Positions 43,511 through 56,815 of a stretch of 64,000 bases of DNA are shown piece after piece (within the stretch, counting starts at the first letter, position 1; each line of letters starts with the position of its first letter). Under the pieces are notes generated by a model. The model ran no database searches. It had not been told where the DNA came from and saw only the letters and a program-made list of their open reading frames with translations. Position numbers and translations under genes: made by a program. Source of the stretch: Moringa oleifera (Eukaryota; Streptophyta; Magnoliopsida; Brassicales; Moringaceae); the NCBI GenBank assembly GCA_021397835.1, contig JAJFZO010000641.1, positions 450,001 to 514,000 of the forward strand, given 5' to 3'.

Positions 43511-46500
43511 CGTCCCTGCCCCTCGACATACTGCCCATTGAGCGAGCCAGGGGAGCCGCGTCGCTTGGACCCTGGGCATGGGAGGCATGCCTCGGAAGCC
43601 CGCAGATGGCATGGCATGGGCTGCTTGCCCAGCATGCAGTAGCGGTGGGTGCGCCAGCCAGGCCACAGGCGCGCAGGGCGAGCCAGCCCCCTCATCACGG
43701 CCCCTCGACATGGTGCCCAGTGGGCGAGCCAGGTGAGCCATTTCGCACGGACCCTGGGCTAAGGAGGCATGGCTCGGCAGCCCCCAGCTGGTACGGTATG
43801 GGCTGTTTGCCTAGTGTGCGGCAGCGTTCGGCGCGCCAGCCAGGCCACGGGTGCCCATCACGAGCCTGCCCCCACGTCCCTGCCCCTCCACATGATGCCC
43901 AGCGAGCGAGCCAGAGAAGCCATGTCGCACGGACCCTGGGCTCAGGAGGCATGCCTCTGAAGCCCCCAGCAGGCACGGCATGGGCTACTTGCCCAGCGTG
44001 CGGCAGCGATGTGCCCACCAGCAAGGCCACGGGCGACCATCGCGAGCCGGGCTCCTCATCCCTGCCCCCTGACATGGGGCCCACTAAGCGAGCCAGGGGA
44101 GGTGCATCAAACGGGCCCTGGGCATGGGAGTCATGCCTCGCAGGCCCCAGTAGGCACGGCATGGGATTCTTGCTCTGCGTGTGGCAGCGGTGGGCGTGCC
44201 AGCCAGTCCATGGGTGCCCATCGCGAGCCAGCCCCCTCGTCCCTGCCCCTTGACATGGTGCCCATCGAGCGAGTCAGGGGAGCCGCGTCGCACCGACCCT
44301 GGCCATGGAAGGCATGCCTCGGCAGCCCCCAGCAGGCATGGCAAGGGCTGCTCACCCTAGCATGCGGCAGCAGTGGGCGTGCCAGCCAGGCCACGGGCGC
44401 CCATCGCTAGCCAGCCCCCTCGTCCCTGTCCCTCGACGTACTGCCCAGCGAGCGAGCAAAGGGGGCCGCGTCACACAGACCCTGGGCATGGAGGCATGCC
44501 TCGGCAGCCCCCAGCAGGAATGACATGGGCTTCTTGCCCAGCATGCGGCAGCGGTGGGCACGCCAGCAAAGCCACGGATGCCCATCGCGAGATAGCCCCC
44601 TCGTCGCTGCCCCTCGAAATGGTGCTGATCGAGCGAGCCAGGGGGGCCGCGTCACACTGACCCTGGGCACAGAAGGCATGCCTCGGCAGCCCCCAGCAGG
44701 CACGGTATGAGCTTCTTGCCCAGTGTGCCGCAGCAGTGGGCGTGCCAGCAAGGCCACGGGTGCCCACCGCAAGACAGCCCCTCGTCCCTGCCCCTCGCCA
44801 TGGTGCCCATCGAGTGAGCAAGGGGTACCGCGTCGCACTGACCATGGGCACGGGAGGCATGCCTCGACTGCCCCCAGCAGGCATGGCATGGGCTCCTCAG
44901 CCAGGGTTCGGCAGCGGCGGGTGTGCCAACCAGGCCACAGGCGCCCATCACGAGGCAGCCCCCTCGTCCCTGTCCCTCGACGTAGAGCCCAGCGAGCGAG
45001 CCAGGGGGGCCACGTTAGATGGACCCTGGACACAAGAGACATGCCTCAGCAGCCCCCAGCAGGCACGGCATGGGCTGCACGCCCAGCGTACGGCAGAGGT
45101 AGGCGCGCCAGCCATGCCAAGGGCGCCCATCACGAGCCAGCCCCCTCGTCCCTGACCTTGACATTGTGCCCAGCGAATGAGCCAGGGGAGCCACGACCCA
45201 AAACCCCTTGGCATGGAGGGCATGCCTAGGCAGCCCCAAGCAGGCACGGCGTCGGCTGCTTGCCCAGCGTGCAGCAGCAGTGGGCGCGCCAGCCAGGCCA
45301 CTGGCCCCCATTGCGAGCCAGCCCCGTTGTCCCTGCCCCTCCAAATAGTGCCCTGCGAGCGAGCAAGGGGAGCCACGTTGCATGGACCCTGGGCACGGGA
45401 GGCATGCCTAGGCAGCCCCCAGCAGGCATGGCATGGGCCAAGTGCCCAGCGTGCGGCAGCGGCAGGCGCGCCAGCTAGTCCACGGGCGCCCATCGCCATC
45501 CAGCCCCCACGTCTCTGCCCCTTGACATGGTGCCCATCGAACGAGCCAGGGGAGCCGCGTCATACAGACATTGGGCATGTGAGGCAGTCCTTGGAATCCC
45601 CCAGCAGGCATGCCATAGGCTGCTTGCCTGGCTTGCTGCAGCGGTGGGCGCGCCAGCAAGGCAATGGCCGCCCATCGCTAGCCAGCCCCCGCGTCCCTGC
45701 CCCTCTACATAGTGCGCAGCGAGCGAGCCATGGGAGCTGCGTTGCACGGACCCTAGGCACAGGAGGCACGCCTTGGCAGCCCCCAGCAGGCATGGCATGG
45801 GCTGCTTGCACAGCGTGCGGTAGCGGTGGGCGCACCAGCCAGGCCAGTGGCACCCATCACGAGCCTGCCCCCTCGTCCCTGCCCCTTGACATAGTGCCCA
45901 GTGAGCGAGCCAGAGGAGCCATGTTGCACGGACCCTGGGCATGGGAGGAATGCGTCAGCAGCCCCCAGCAGGCAGTGTGCGGTGGGTGCACCAGCCAGGC
46001 CATGGGCGCCCATCGCGAGCCAGCTCCCTCATCCCTGCCCGTCGACATGGCGCCCAGCTAGTGAGCCAGGGGAGCCATGTCGCACGGACCCTGCGCCTAG
46101 GAGGCATGCCTCGGCAGCCCCAATCAGGCATGGCATTGGCCAAGTGCCCAGTGTGCAGCAGCGTTGGGCCCACCAGCCAGGCCACTGGCGCCCTTAGCGA
46201 GCCAGCCCCTCATCCCTGCCCCTCGACATGGTGCCCAGCGAGCGAGCCAGGGGAGCCACGTCGCATGGACCCTGCACAAGGGAAGCGTGCCTTGAAGCCC
46301 CCAGATGGCACAGCATTCGCTGCTTACCCAGTGTGCGGTAGCAGTGGGCGCGCCAGCCAGGCCACGGGCGCCCATCACGTGCCAGCCCACTCGTCCCTGC
46401 CCCTTCACTTACAGCCCCAGAGAGCGAGCCAGGGGAGCTGGGTCACATGGACCCTGGGCATGGGAGGAATGCCTCAGCGGCCCCCAGCAGGCACGGCATG

Positions 46501-47349
46501 GGCTGCTTGACCAGCGTGCGGCAGCTGTGGGCGCGCCAACCAGGCCAGTGGCACTCATCACGAGCCAGGCCCCTCGTCCTTGCCCCTCAACAAGGTGCTC
46601 AGCGTGCGAGCCAGGGGAGCCACATCGCATGGACCCTGGGCACGGGAGGCATGCCTTGGCAGCCCCTAACAGGCTCGGCATGGGCTGCCTGGCCAGTGTG
46701 CGGCAGCGGTGGACGCACCAGCCAGGCCGCAGGCGCCCATCACGAGCCAGCCCCCTCGTCCCTGCCCCTCGACATGGTACCCAACGAGCGAGCCAGGGGA
46801 GGTGTGTCGCCTGGACCCTGGGCATGGGAGGCATGCCTCGGCAGCCCCCAGCGGGCACGGCATGGGCTGCTTGCCCAGCGTGCAGCAGCGGTGGGCGCCC
46901 ATCACGAGCCAGCCCACTCGTCCCTGCTCCTCCACTTACTGCCCATCGAGCGAGCCTGGGGGGCCGCATCACATGGAGCCTGGGCACGATAGGCATGCCT
47001 CACAGCCCCCAGCAGGCATGGCATGGGTTGCTTGCCTAGCGTGAGCCAGCGATGGATGAGCCAGCCGGGCCACGGGCGCCCATCGCGAGCCAGCCCCCTC
47101 GTCCCTACACCTTGACATGGTGCCCAGGGAGCGAGCCAGGGGAGCAGCATCGCACGGACCCTGGGCATAGGAGACATTCCTCGGTAGCCCCCAGCAGGCA
47201 TGGCATGGGCTCCTCGCGCAGCTTGCGGCAGCGGTGGGTGCACCAGCCTGGCCACAGGTGCCCATCGAGAGCCAGCCCCCTCGTCCCTGCCCCTCGACAC
47301 GGAGCCCAGCGAGGGAGCCAGGAGAGCCGTGTCGCATGGACCCCTGGGC

Positions 47350-50300
47350 ACGGAAGGCATGCCTAGCAGCCCCCAGCAGGCACGGCATGGGCTGCTTGCC
47401 CAGCGTGCCGCAGCGGGGGGAGCACCAGCAAGGCCACGGGCGCCCATCGCAAGCCAGCCCCATTGTCCCTGCCCCTCAACATGGTTCCCAGCAAGCGAGC
47501 CAGGGGAGCCACATCGCACGGACCCTGGGCACAGGAGATAAGCCTCGGCAGCCCATCGCAGGCATGCAATTGGCTACTTGCGCAGCATGCGGCACCAGTA
47601 GGCGCGCCAGCAAGGCCATGGCAGCCCATCGTGAGCCAGCCCCCTTGTCCCTGCCCCTCGACATGGTGCCCAGCGTGCAAGCCAGGGAAGCCGCATCGCA
47701 TGGACCCGGGGTTGGGAGGCATGCCTCGGCAGCCACCAGCAGGCACAGCATGGGATGCTTGCCCAGCGTGCGGCGGCAGTGGGCGTGCCAACCAGGCCAC
47801 GGGCGCCCATAGCGAGCCAGCCCCCTCATCCCTGCCCCTTGACATGGGGCCCAAAGAGTGAGACACGAGAGTGGTGTTGCATGGATCCTGGGCATGGTAG
47901 GCATGCCACGGCAGCCCCCAGCAGGCATGGCATGGGACATGTACCCAGCATGTGGCAGCAGTGGTCGTGCCAGGCAGGCCAGTGGCACCCATCACGAGCC
48001 AGCCCCCTCATCCCCAAACCTCGACATACTGCCCAGTGACTAAGCCAGGGGAGCCGCATCGCACGGACCCTGGTCATGGGAGGCAGGCCTCGGCTGCCCC
48101 CTTCAGGCATGGCATGGCCTTGCTTGCCCATCGTGCGGCAGCGGTGGGCACGCCAGCCAGGCCACCGGCGCCCATTGCGAGCCTGCCTCCTCGTCCCTGC
48201 CCCTCAATAAGGTGCCCAGAATATGAGCCAGGGCAGTCGCATCGCACGGATCCTGGGCACCGGAGGCATGCCTAGATAGCCCCCAGAAGGAACAGCATGG
48301 GCTGCTTGGCCCAAATGTGGCAGGGGCTGGTGTGCCAGGCAGGCCACGGGCACCCATCCCGAGGAAGCCCCCTCGTCCCTGCCCCTCAAAATGGCACCCA
48401 GAGCGAGCTAAGGGAGACACATCGCACGGACCCTGGGCATGGGAGGCATGCCTCGGAATCCCCCATAAGACACGGCATGGGCTGCTGGCCCAACGTGCGG
48501 CAGCGGCGGGCGCGCCAGCCTGGCCACGGGTGCCCATCGCGAGGCAGCCCCATCATCCCTGCCCCTGGAAGTGGTGCCCAGCGAGCGAGCTAGGGGAGAC
48601 GCATCGCACGGACTCTGGGCATGGGAGGCATGCCTCGGCAGCCCCCAGCAGGCATCACATGGGCTGCTTGACCAGCGCGCCGCAGCGGTGGGCGCGCCAG
48701 CCAGGCCACGGGCGCCCATCACGAGCCAGCCCCCTCGTCCCTGCCCCTTCAAATGGTGCCCAGCGCGCGAGCTAGGGGAGACGCATCATACGGACCCTGG
48801 GCATGGAAGGCATGCCTCGCAGCACCCTGCGGGCACGGTATGGGCTGCTTGCCCAGCGTGCCACAGGAGGGGGAGCACAAGCAAGGCCACGGGCGCCCAT
48901 CGTAAGCCAGCCCCTTTGTCCCTGCCCCTCAACATTGTTCCCAACAAGCGAGCCAGGGGAGCCACATCGCACGGTCCCTGGGCACAGGAGGTATGCCTCG
49001 GCAGCCCATCGCAGGCCTGGAATTGGCTACTTGCGCAGCATGCGGCAGCAGTGGGCGCGCCAGCCAGGCCATGGCAGCCCATCGCGAGCCAGCCCCCTTG
49101 TCCCTGCCCCTCGACATGGTGCCCAGCGTGCAAGCCAGGGAAGCCGCATCGCATGGACCCGGGGTTGGGAGGCATGCCTCGGCAGCCACCAGCAGGCACA
49201 GCATGGGATGCTTGCCCAGCGTGCGGCAGCAGTGGGCGTGCCAGCCAGGCCACGGGCGCCCATAGCGAGCCAGCCCCCTCATCCCTGCCCCTTGACATGG
49301 GGCCCAAAGAGTGAGACACGAGAGTGGTGTTGCATGGATCCTGGGCATGGTAGGCATGCCACGGCAGCCCCCAGCAGGCATGGCATGGGACATGTACCCA
49401 GCATGTGGCAGCGGTGGTCGTGCCAGGCAGGCCAGTGGCACCCATCACGAGCCAGCCCCCTCATCCCCAAACCTCGACATACTGCCCAGTGACTAAGCCA
49501 GGGGAGCCGCATCGCACGGACCCTGGTCATGGGAGGCAGGCCTCGGCTGCCCCCTGCAGGCATGGCATGGCCTTGCTTGCCCATCGTGCGGTAGCGGTGG
49601 GCACGCCAGCCAGGCCACCGGCGCCCATTGCGAGCCTGCCTCCTCGTCCCTGCCCCTCAATAAGGTGCCCAGAATATGAGCCAGGGCAGCCGCATCGCAC
49701 GGATCCTGGGCACCGGAGGCATGCCTAGACAGCCCCCAGAAGGAACAGCATGGGCTGCTTGGCCCACATGTGGCAGGGGCTGGTGCGCCAGGCAGGCCAC
49801 GGGCACCCATCCCGAGGCAGCCCCCTCGTCCCTGCCCCTCAAAATGGCACCCAGAGCGAGCTAAGGGAGACACATCGCACGGACCCTGGGCATGGGAGGC
49901 ATGCCTCGGAATCCCCCATAAGACACGGCATGGGCTGCTGGCCCAACGTGCGGCAGCGGCGGGCGCGCCAGCCTGGCCACGGGTGCCCATCGCGAGGCAG
50001 CCCCATCATCCCTGCCCCTGGAAGTGGTGCCCAGCGAGCAAGCTAGGGGAGACGCATCGCACGGACTCTGGGCATGGGAGGCATGCCTCGGCAGCCCCCA
50101 GCAGGCATCACATGGGCTGCTTGACCAGCGCGCCGCAGCGGTGGGCGCGCCAGCCAGGCCACGGGCGCCCATCACGAGCCAGCCCCCTCGTCCCTGCCCC
50201 TTCAAATGGTGCCCAGCGCGCGAGCTAGGGGAGACGCATCATACGGACCCTGGGCATGGAAGGCATGCCTCGCAGCCCCCTGCGGGCACGGTATGGGCTG

Positions 50301-53300
50301 CTTGCCCAGCGTGCCACAGCAGGGGGAGCACAAGCAAGGCCACGGGCGCCCATCGTAAGCCAGCCCCATTGTCCCTGCCCCTTAACATTGTTCCCAGCAA
50401 GCGAGCCAGGGGAGCCACATCGCACGGTCCCTGGGCACAGGAGGTATGCCTCGGCAGCCCATCGCAGGCATGGAATTGGCTACTTGCGCAGCATGAGGCA
50501 GCAGTGGGCGCGCCAGCCAGGCCATGGCAGCCCATCGCGAGCCAGCCCCCTTGTCCCTGCCCCTCGACATGGTGCCCAGCGTGCAAGCCAGGGAATCCGC
50601 ATGGCATGGACCCGGGGTTGGGAGGCATGCCTCGGCAGCCACCAGCAAGCACAGCATGGGATGCTTGCCCAGCGTGCGGCAGCAGTGGGCGTGCCAACCA
50701 GGCCACGGGCGCCCATAGCGAGCCAGCCCCCTCATCCCTGCCCCTTGACATGGGGCCCAAAGAGTGAGACACGAGGGTGGTGTTGCATGGATCCTGGGCA
50801 TGGTAGGCATGCCACGGCAGCCCCCAGCAGGCATGGCATGGGACATGTACCTAGCATGTGGCAGCGGTGGTCGTGCCAGGCAGGCCAGTGGCACCCATCA
50901 CGAGCCAGCCCCCTCATCCCCAAACCTCGACATACTACCCAGTGACTAAGCCAGGGGAGCCGCATCGCACGGACCCTGGTCATGGGAGGCAGGCTTCGGC
51001 TGCCCCCAGCAGGCATGGCCTGGCCTTGCTTGCCCATCGTGCGGCAGCGGTGGGCAAGCCAGCCAGGCCACCGGCGCCCATTGCGAGCCTGCCTCCTCGT
51101 TCCTGCCCCTCAATAAGGTGCCCAGAATATGAGCCAGGGCAGCCGCATCGCACGGATCCTGGGCACCGGAGGCATGCCTCGGCAGCCCCCAGAAGGAACA
51201 GCATGGGCTGCTTGCCCCACATGTGGCAGGGGCTGGCGCGCCAGGCAGGCCATGGGCACCCATCCCGAGGCAGCCCCCTCGTCCCTGCCCCTCAAAATGG
51301 CACCCAGAGCGAGCTAAGGGAGACACATCGCACGGACCCTGGGCATGGGAGGCATGCCTCGGAATCCCCCATAAGACACGGCATGGGCTGCTGGCCCAAT
51401 GTGCGGAAGCGGCGGGCGCGCCAGCCTGACTACGGGTGCCCATCGCGAGGCAGCCCCGTCATCCCTACCCCTGGAAGTGGTGCGCAGCGAGCGAGCTAGG
51501 GGAGACGCATCGCACGGACTCTGGGCATGGGAGGCATGCCTCGGCAGCCCCCAGCAGGCATCACATGGGCTGCTTGACCAGCGCGCCGCAGCGGTGGGCG
51601 CGCCAGCCATGCCACGGGCGCCCATCACGAGCCAGCCCCCTCGTCCCTGCCCCTTCAAATGGTGCCCAGCGCGCGAGCTAGGGGAGACGCATCATACGGA
51701 CCCTGGGCATCGAAGGCATGCCTCGCAGCCCCCTGCGGGCACGGTATGGGCTGCTTGCCCAGCGTGCCACAGTAGGGGGAGCACCAGCAAGGCCACGGGC
51801 GCCCATCGTAAGCCAGCCCCATTGTCCCTGCCCCTCAACATTGTTCCCAGGAAGCGAGCCAGGGGAGCCACATCGCATGGACCCTGGGCACAGGAGGTAT
51901 GCCTTGGCAGCCAATCGCAGGCATGGAATTGGCTACTTGCGCAGCATGCGGCAGCAGTGGGTGCGCCAGCCAGGTCATGGCAGCCCATCGCAAGCCAGCC
52001 CCCTTGTCCCTGCCCCTCGACATGGTGCCCAGCGTGCAAGCCAGGGAAGCCGCATCGCATGGACCCGGGGTTGGGAGGCATGCCTCGGCAGCCACCAGCA
52101 GGCACAGCATGAGATGCTTGCCCAGCGTGCGGCAGCAGTGGGCGTGCCAACCAGGCCACGGGCGCCCATAGCGAGCCAGCCGCCTCATCCCTGCCCCTTG
52201 ACATGGGGCCCAAAGAGTGAGACACGAGAGTGGTGTTGCATGGATCCTGGGCATGGTAGGCATGCCACGGCAGCCCCCAGCAGGCATGGCATGGGACATG
52301 TACCTAGCATGTGGCAGCGGTGGTCGTGCTAGCCAGGCCAGTGGCACTCATCACGAGCCAGCCCCCTCATCCCCAAACCTCGACATACTACCCAGTGACT
52401 AAGCCAGGGGAGCCGCATCGCACAGACCCAGGTCATGGGAGGTAGGCCTCGGCTGCCCCCTGCAGGCATGGCCTGGCCTTGCTTGCCCATCGTGCGGCAG
52501 CGGTGGGCACGCCAGCCAGGCCACCGGCGCCCATTGCGAGCCTGCCTCCTCGTCCCTGCCCCTCAATAAGGTGCCCAGAATATGAGCCAGGGAAGCCGCA
52601 TCGCACGGATCCTGGGCACCGGAGGCATGCTTCGGCAGCTCCCAGAAGGAACAGCATGGGCTGCTTGGCCCACATGTGGCAGGGGCTGGCGCGCCAGGCA
52701 GGCCATGGGCACCCATCCCGAGGCAGCCCCCTCGTCCCTGCCCCTCAAAATGGCACCCAGAGAGAGCTAAGGGAGACACATCGCACGGACCCTGGGCATG
52801 GGAGGCATGCCTCGGAATCCCCCATAAGACACAGCATGGGCTGCTGGCCCAACGTGCGGCAGCGGCAGGCTCGCCAGCCTGGCCACGGGTGCCCATCGCG
52901 AGGCAGCCCCCTCATCCCTGCCCCTGGAAGTGGTGCCCAGCGAGCGAGCTAGGGGAGACGCATCGCACGGACTCTGGGCATGGGAGGCATGCCTCGGCAG
53001 CCCCCAGCAGGCATCAAATGGGCTGCTTGACCAGCGCGCCGCAGTGGTGGGCGCGCTAGCCAGGCCACGGGCGCCCATCATGAGCCAGCCCCCTTGTCCC
53101 TGCCCCTTCAAATGGTGCCCAGCGCGCGAGCTAGGGGAGACGCATCATACGGACCCTGGGCATGGAAGGCATGCCTCGCAGCCCCCTTCGGGCACGGTAT
53201 GGGCTGCTTGCCCAGCGTGCCACAGTAGGGGGAGCACCAGCAAGGCCACGGGCGCCCATCGTAAGCCAGCCCCATTGTCCCTGCCCCTCAACATTGTTCC

Positions 53301-53370
53301 CAGCAAGCGAGCCAGGGGAGCCACATCGCACGGACCCTGGGCACAGGAGGTATGCCTCGGCAGCCCATCG
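47350..53370 (+). repeat. Higher-order repeat of 1,453 bp (8 monomers), about 4.1 copies
   Basis: Distinctive monomers recur at exactly 1,453-bp spacing. One has AAAGAGTGAGACACGAGrGTGG (47854, 49307, 50760, 52213). One has AGAATATGAGCCAGGGmAGC (48218, 49671, 51124, 52577). One has CCCATAAGACACrGCATGG. Copies differ by only a few bases each, far less than neighbouring monomers differ from one another, so the block was amplified recently. 1,453/8 gives a mean monomer of 181.6 bp. Confidence 0.92.
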
Positions 53371-53530
53371 CAGGCATCAAATGGGCTGCTTGACCAGTGC
53401 ACCGCAGTGGTGGGCGCGCTAGCCAGGCCACGGGCGCCCATCACGAGCTAGCCCCCTTGTCCCTGCCCCTTCAAATGGTGCCCAGCACGCGAGCTAGGGG
53501 AGACGCATCATACGGACCCTGGGCATGGAA
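53010..53530 (+). repeat. Two-monomer (~362-bp) tandem duplication
   Basis: GCATCAAATGGGCTGCTTGACC occurs near 53010 and again near 53372. The second jump also ends the fifth, partial 1,453-bp copy. Confidence 0.8.
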
Positions 53531-54719
53531 GGCATGCCTTGTCAACCCCCAGCAGGCATCGCATGGGCTGCGTGCCCAGTGCACAGCAACGGTGGGCGCG
53601 CCAGCCAGGCCACGGGCGCCCATCGCGAGCAAGCCCCCTTGTCCCAGCCCCTCGATTAACTGCCCAGCAAGCGAGCCAGGGGAATCGCGTCGCTTGGACC
53701 CTAGGCACGGGAGACCTGCTTTGGCGGCCCCCAGATTGCACTGCATGGGCTTCTTGCCCAGCATGCAGCAGCGGTGGGTGTGCCAGCCAGGCCACTGGTG
53801 CCCATCTTGAGCCAGCCCCGTCTCCCTTGCCGCTCGTCATAGTGCCCAGCGAGTGAGCCAGGGAGGCTGTGTCACACGGACCCTGGGCACGGGAGGCATA
53901 CCTTGCAGCCCCCAGTAGGCATGGCATGGGCTTCTTGCCCAGCATGTCGCAGCAGTGGGCGCGCCAGCAAGGCCACGGGTGCCCATCGCGAGCCAGCCCC
54001 TTCGTCCCTGCCCCTCGACATGGTGCCCATCGAGCAAGCTAGTGGAGCTGCGTTGCACAGACCCTGGGCACGGGAGGCATGCCTCGGCAGCCCCCAGCAG
54101 GTACGGCACGGGCTGCTCGCCCAGCGTTCGGCGGCGGTGGGCACACTAGCCAGGCCACGGGTGCCCATCGCGAGCCAGCCCCCTCGTCCCTATCCCTCGA
54201 CATAGTGCCCAGCGAGCGAGCCAGGGGGGCTGCATCGCACGGACCCTTGGCACTCGAGGCATGCCTTGGCAGCCCTAGCAGCCACAGCATGGGCTGCTCA
54301 CCCAGCATGCAGCAGCAGTTGGTGCACCAGACCGACCACAGGTGCCAATCCCGAGGCAGCCCCCTCGTCCCTGCCCCTCAAAATGGTGCCCAACCAGTGA
54401 GCTACGGGAGATGCATCGCATGGACCCTGGGCATGGGAGGCATGCCTCGGCAGCCCCCAGTAGGCATGGCATGGGCTGGTTGCCCAAGGTGCGGCAGCGG
54501 TGGGCACGCCAGCCTTGCCACGGGTGCCCATCGCGAGGGAGCCCCCTCGTCCCTGCCCTCGAAGTGGTGCCCAGCGAGCTAGCTAGGGGAGACGCATTGC
54601 ATGGACTCTGGGCATGGGAGGCATGCCTTGGCAGCCCCCAACAGGCATCGCATGGGCTGCTTGACTAGCGCGAGGCAGCGGTGGGCGCGCTAGCCAGGCC
54701 ACGAGTGCCCATCGTGAGC

Positions 54720-55450
54720 CAGCCCCCTCGTCCCTACCCCTCGAAATGGTGCCCAGCGAGCGAGCTAGGGGAGACGCATCGCACGGACCCTGGGCTTGGG
54801 AGGCGTGCCTCAGCAACCCCCAGCAAGCATCGCATGGGCTGCTTGCCCAGCACATAGCAGCAGTGGGCAAGCCAGCCAGGCCACGGTCGCCCATCGCGAG
54901 CCATTCCCCTCGTCCCAGCCCCTTGATTAACTGCCCAGCAAGCGAGCCAGGGGAACCGCATTGCTTGGACCCTAGGCACAGGAGGCATGCCTTGGCGGCC
55001 CCCAGATGGTACTGGATGGGCCTCTTTCCCAGCATGCAGCAGCGGTGGGCGTGCCAGCCAGGCCACTGGCTCCCATAGCGAGCCAGCCCCCTCGTCCCTA
55101 CCCCTCGAAATGGTGCCCAGCGAGCGAGCTAGGGGAGACGCATCGCACGGACCCTGGGCTTGGGAGGCGTGCCTCAGCAACCCCCAGCAGGCATCGCATG
55201 GGCTGCTTGCCCAGCACATAGCAGCAGTGGGCAAGCCAGCCAGGCCACTGTCGCCCATCGCGAGCCATTCCCCTCGTCCCAGCCCCTTGATTAACTGCCC
55301 AGCAAGCGAGCCAGGGGAACCGCATTGCTTGGACCCTAGGCACAGGAGGCATGCCTTGGCGGCCCCCAGATGGTACTGGATGGGCCTCTTTCCCAGCATG
55401 CAGCAGCGGTGGGCGTGCCAGCCAGGCCACTGGCTCCCATAGCGAGCCAG
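54720..55450 (+). repeat. Two-monomer (364-bp) tandem duplication, nearly identical
   Basis: The segment from GTCCCTACCCCTCGAAATGG (54729) to CTGGCTCCCATAGCGAGCC is repeated 364 bp later almost base for base, including the unusual GGTACTGGATGGGCCTC and TTGATTAACTGCCCAGC. Confidence 0.88.
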
Positions 55451-56397
55451 CCCCGTCTTCCCTACCCCTCAACATAGTGCCCAGCGAGCGAGCCAGGGAG
55501 GCCGCGTCACACGGACCCTAGGCACGGGAGGCATGCCTCGCAGCCCCCAGTAGGCACGGCATGGGCTTCTTGCCGAGTGTGTCACAGCAGTAGGCGGGCC
55601 AGCAAGGCCACGGGCGCCCATCTCGAGCCAAGCCCCTCGTCCCTGCCCCTCGACATGGTGCCCATCAAGCAAGCCAGTGGAGCCGCGTCGTAGAGACCCT
55701 GGGCATAGGAGGCATGCGTCGGCAGCCCCCAGCAGGTACGGCATGGGCTGCTCGCCCAGCATTCGGCAGCGGTGGGCGCGCCAGCCAGGCCACGGGTGCC
55801 CATCGCGAGCCAGCCCCCTCGTCCCTATCCCTCGACATAGTGCCCAGCGAGCGAGCCAAGGGGGCTGTGTCGCTCGGACTCTAGGCATGGGAGGCATGCC
55901 TCGGCAGCCCCAGCAGGCATGGCATGGGCTACTCACCCAGAGTGCAGTAGCGATTAGCGCGACAGCCAGGCTACGGGCGCCAATCGTGAGCCAGCCCCCT
56001 CGTCCCTGCTCCTCGACATAGTGCCCATCAACCGAGCCAGGGGAGCCACGTCGCACGGACCCTGGGCGCTGGAGGCATGCCTCGACAGCCCCCAGAAGGA
56101 ATGGCATGGGCTGCTTGCCTAACATGCAGCAGGGACGGGCACGCCAGGCAGGCCACGGGCGCCCCCAAAATGGTGCCCAGCGAGCGAGCTAGGGGAGATG
56201 CGTCGCATGGACCCTGGGCATGGGAGGCATGCCTCGGCAGCCCCCAGAAGGCACGGCATGGGCTGCTTGCCCAACGTGCAGCAGCAGCGGGGGCGCCAGC
56301 CCGGCCACGGATGCCGATCGCGAGGCAGCCCCCTCGTCCCTGCCCCTCGAAGAGGTGCCCAGCGAGCGAGCTAGGGGAGACGCATTGCACGGACTCT

Positions 56398-56483
56398 GGG
56401 CATGGGAGGCATGCCTCGGCAGCCCCCAGCAGGCATGGCATGGGAGGCATGCCTCGGCAGCCCCCAGCAGGCATGGCATGGGC
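56398..56483 (+). repeat. ~42-bp tandem duplication inside one monomer
   Basis: GGGAGGCATGCCTCGGCAGC plus the following CCCCAGCAGGCATGGCAT occur twice head to tail. As at 31493, the breakpoint lies at the GAGGCATGCCTC palindrome. Confidence 0.85.
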
Positions 56484-56815
56484 TTATTGCCAAGTATGTC
56501 GCAGCAGTGGGCGTGCCAGCGAGGCCACAGGCGCCCATCGCGAGCCAGCCCCTTGACATAGTGCCCAGTGAGCGAGCCAGGGGAGCTGTGTTGCACAGGC
56601 ACTGGGCACGGGAGGCTTGCCTTGGCAGCCCCTAGCATGCACGGCATGGGTGGCTTGCCCAGCGTGGGGCAGCGGTGGGCATGCCAGCCAGGCCCCTCAT
56701 CCCTGCCCCTCGACTTACTGCCCAGCATGTGAGCCAGGGGTGCCACAGCAGTCCCCAGTAGGCACGGGGCCAGCCTTGCCAGGGGCGCTACTCGTGAGCC
56801 AGCCCCTCGACATTA

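Larger units (their letters stand above)
38389..56815 (+). repeat. IGS subrepeat array D (about 100 monomers)
   Basis: An uninterrupted 18.4-kb array of the ~181-bp monomer, ending in a degenerate partial monomer that matches the end of array A. It is built of blocks with different monomer variants and of higher-order duplications, listed separately. The monomer is rich in CpG and contains GAGGCATGCCTC and the inverted pair GTGCCCAG/CTGGGCAC. It is nearly free of stop codons in several frames, which produces long but meaningless open frames, such as about 630 codons at 42349-44253. Confidence 0.93.

Noticed and set aside
41444..44253. Long open frames of about 460 and 630 codons in the IGS array, and dozens of smaller ones on both strands
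   Set aside because: They follow the ~181-bp non-coding monomer and pass through all three of its frames because 181 is not a multiple of three. Frames are open on both strands, and the protein text is only repeated Pro/Ala/Arg/Gly-rich wording without a known domain.
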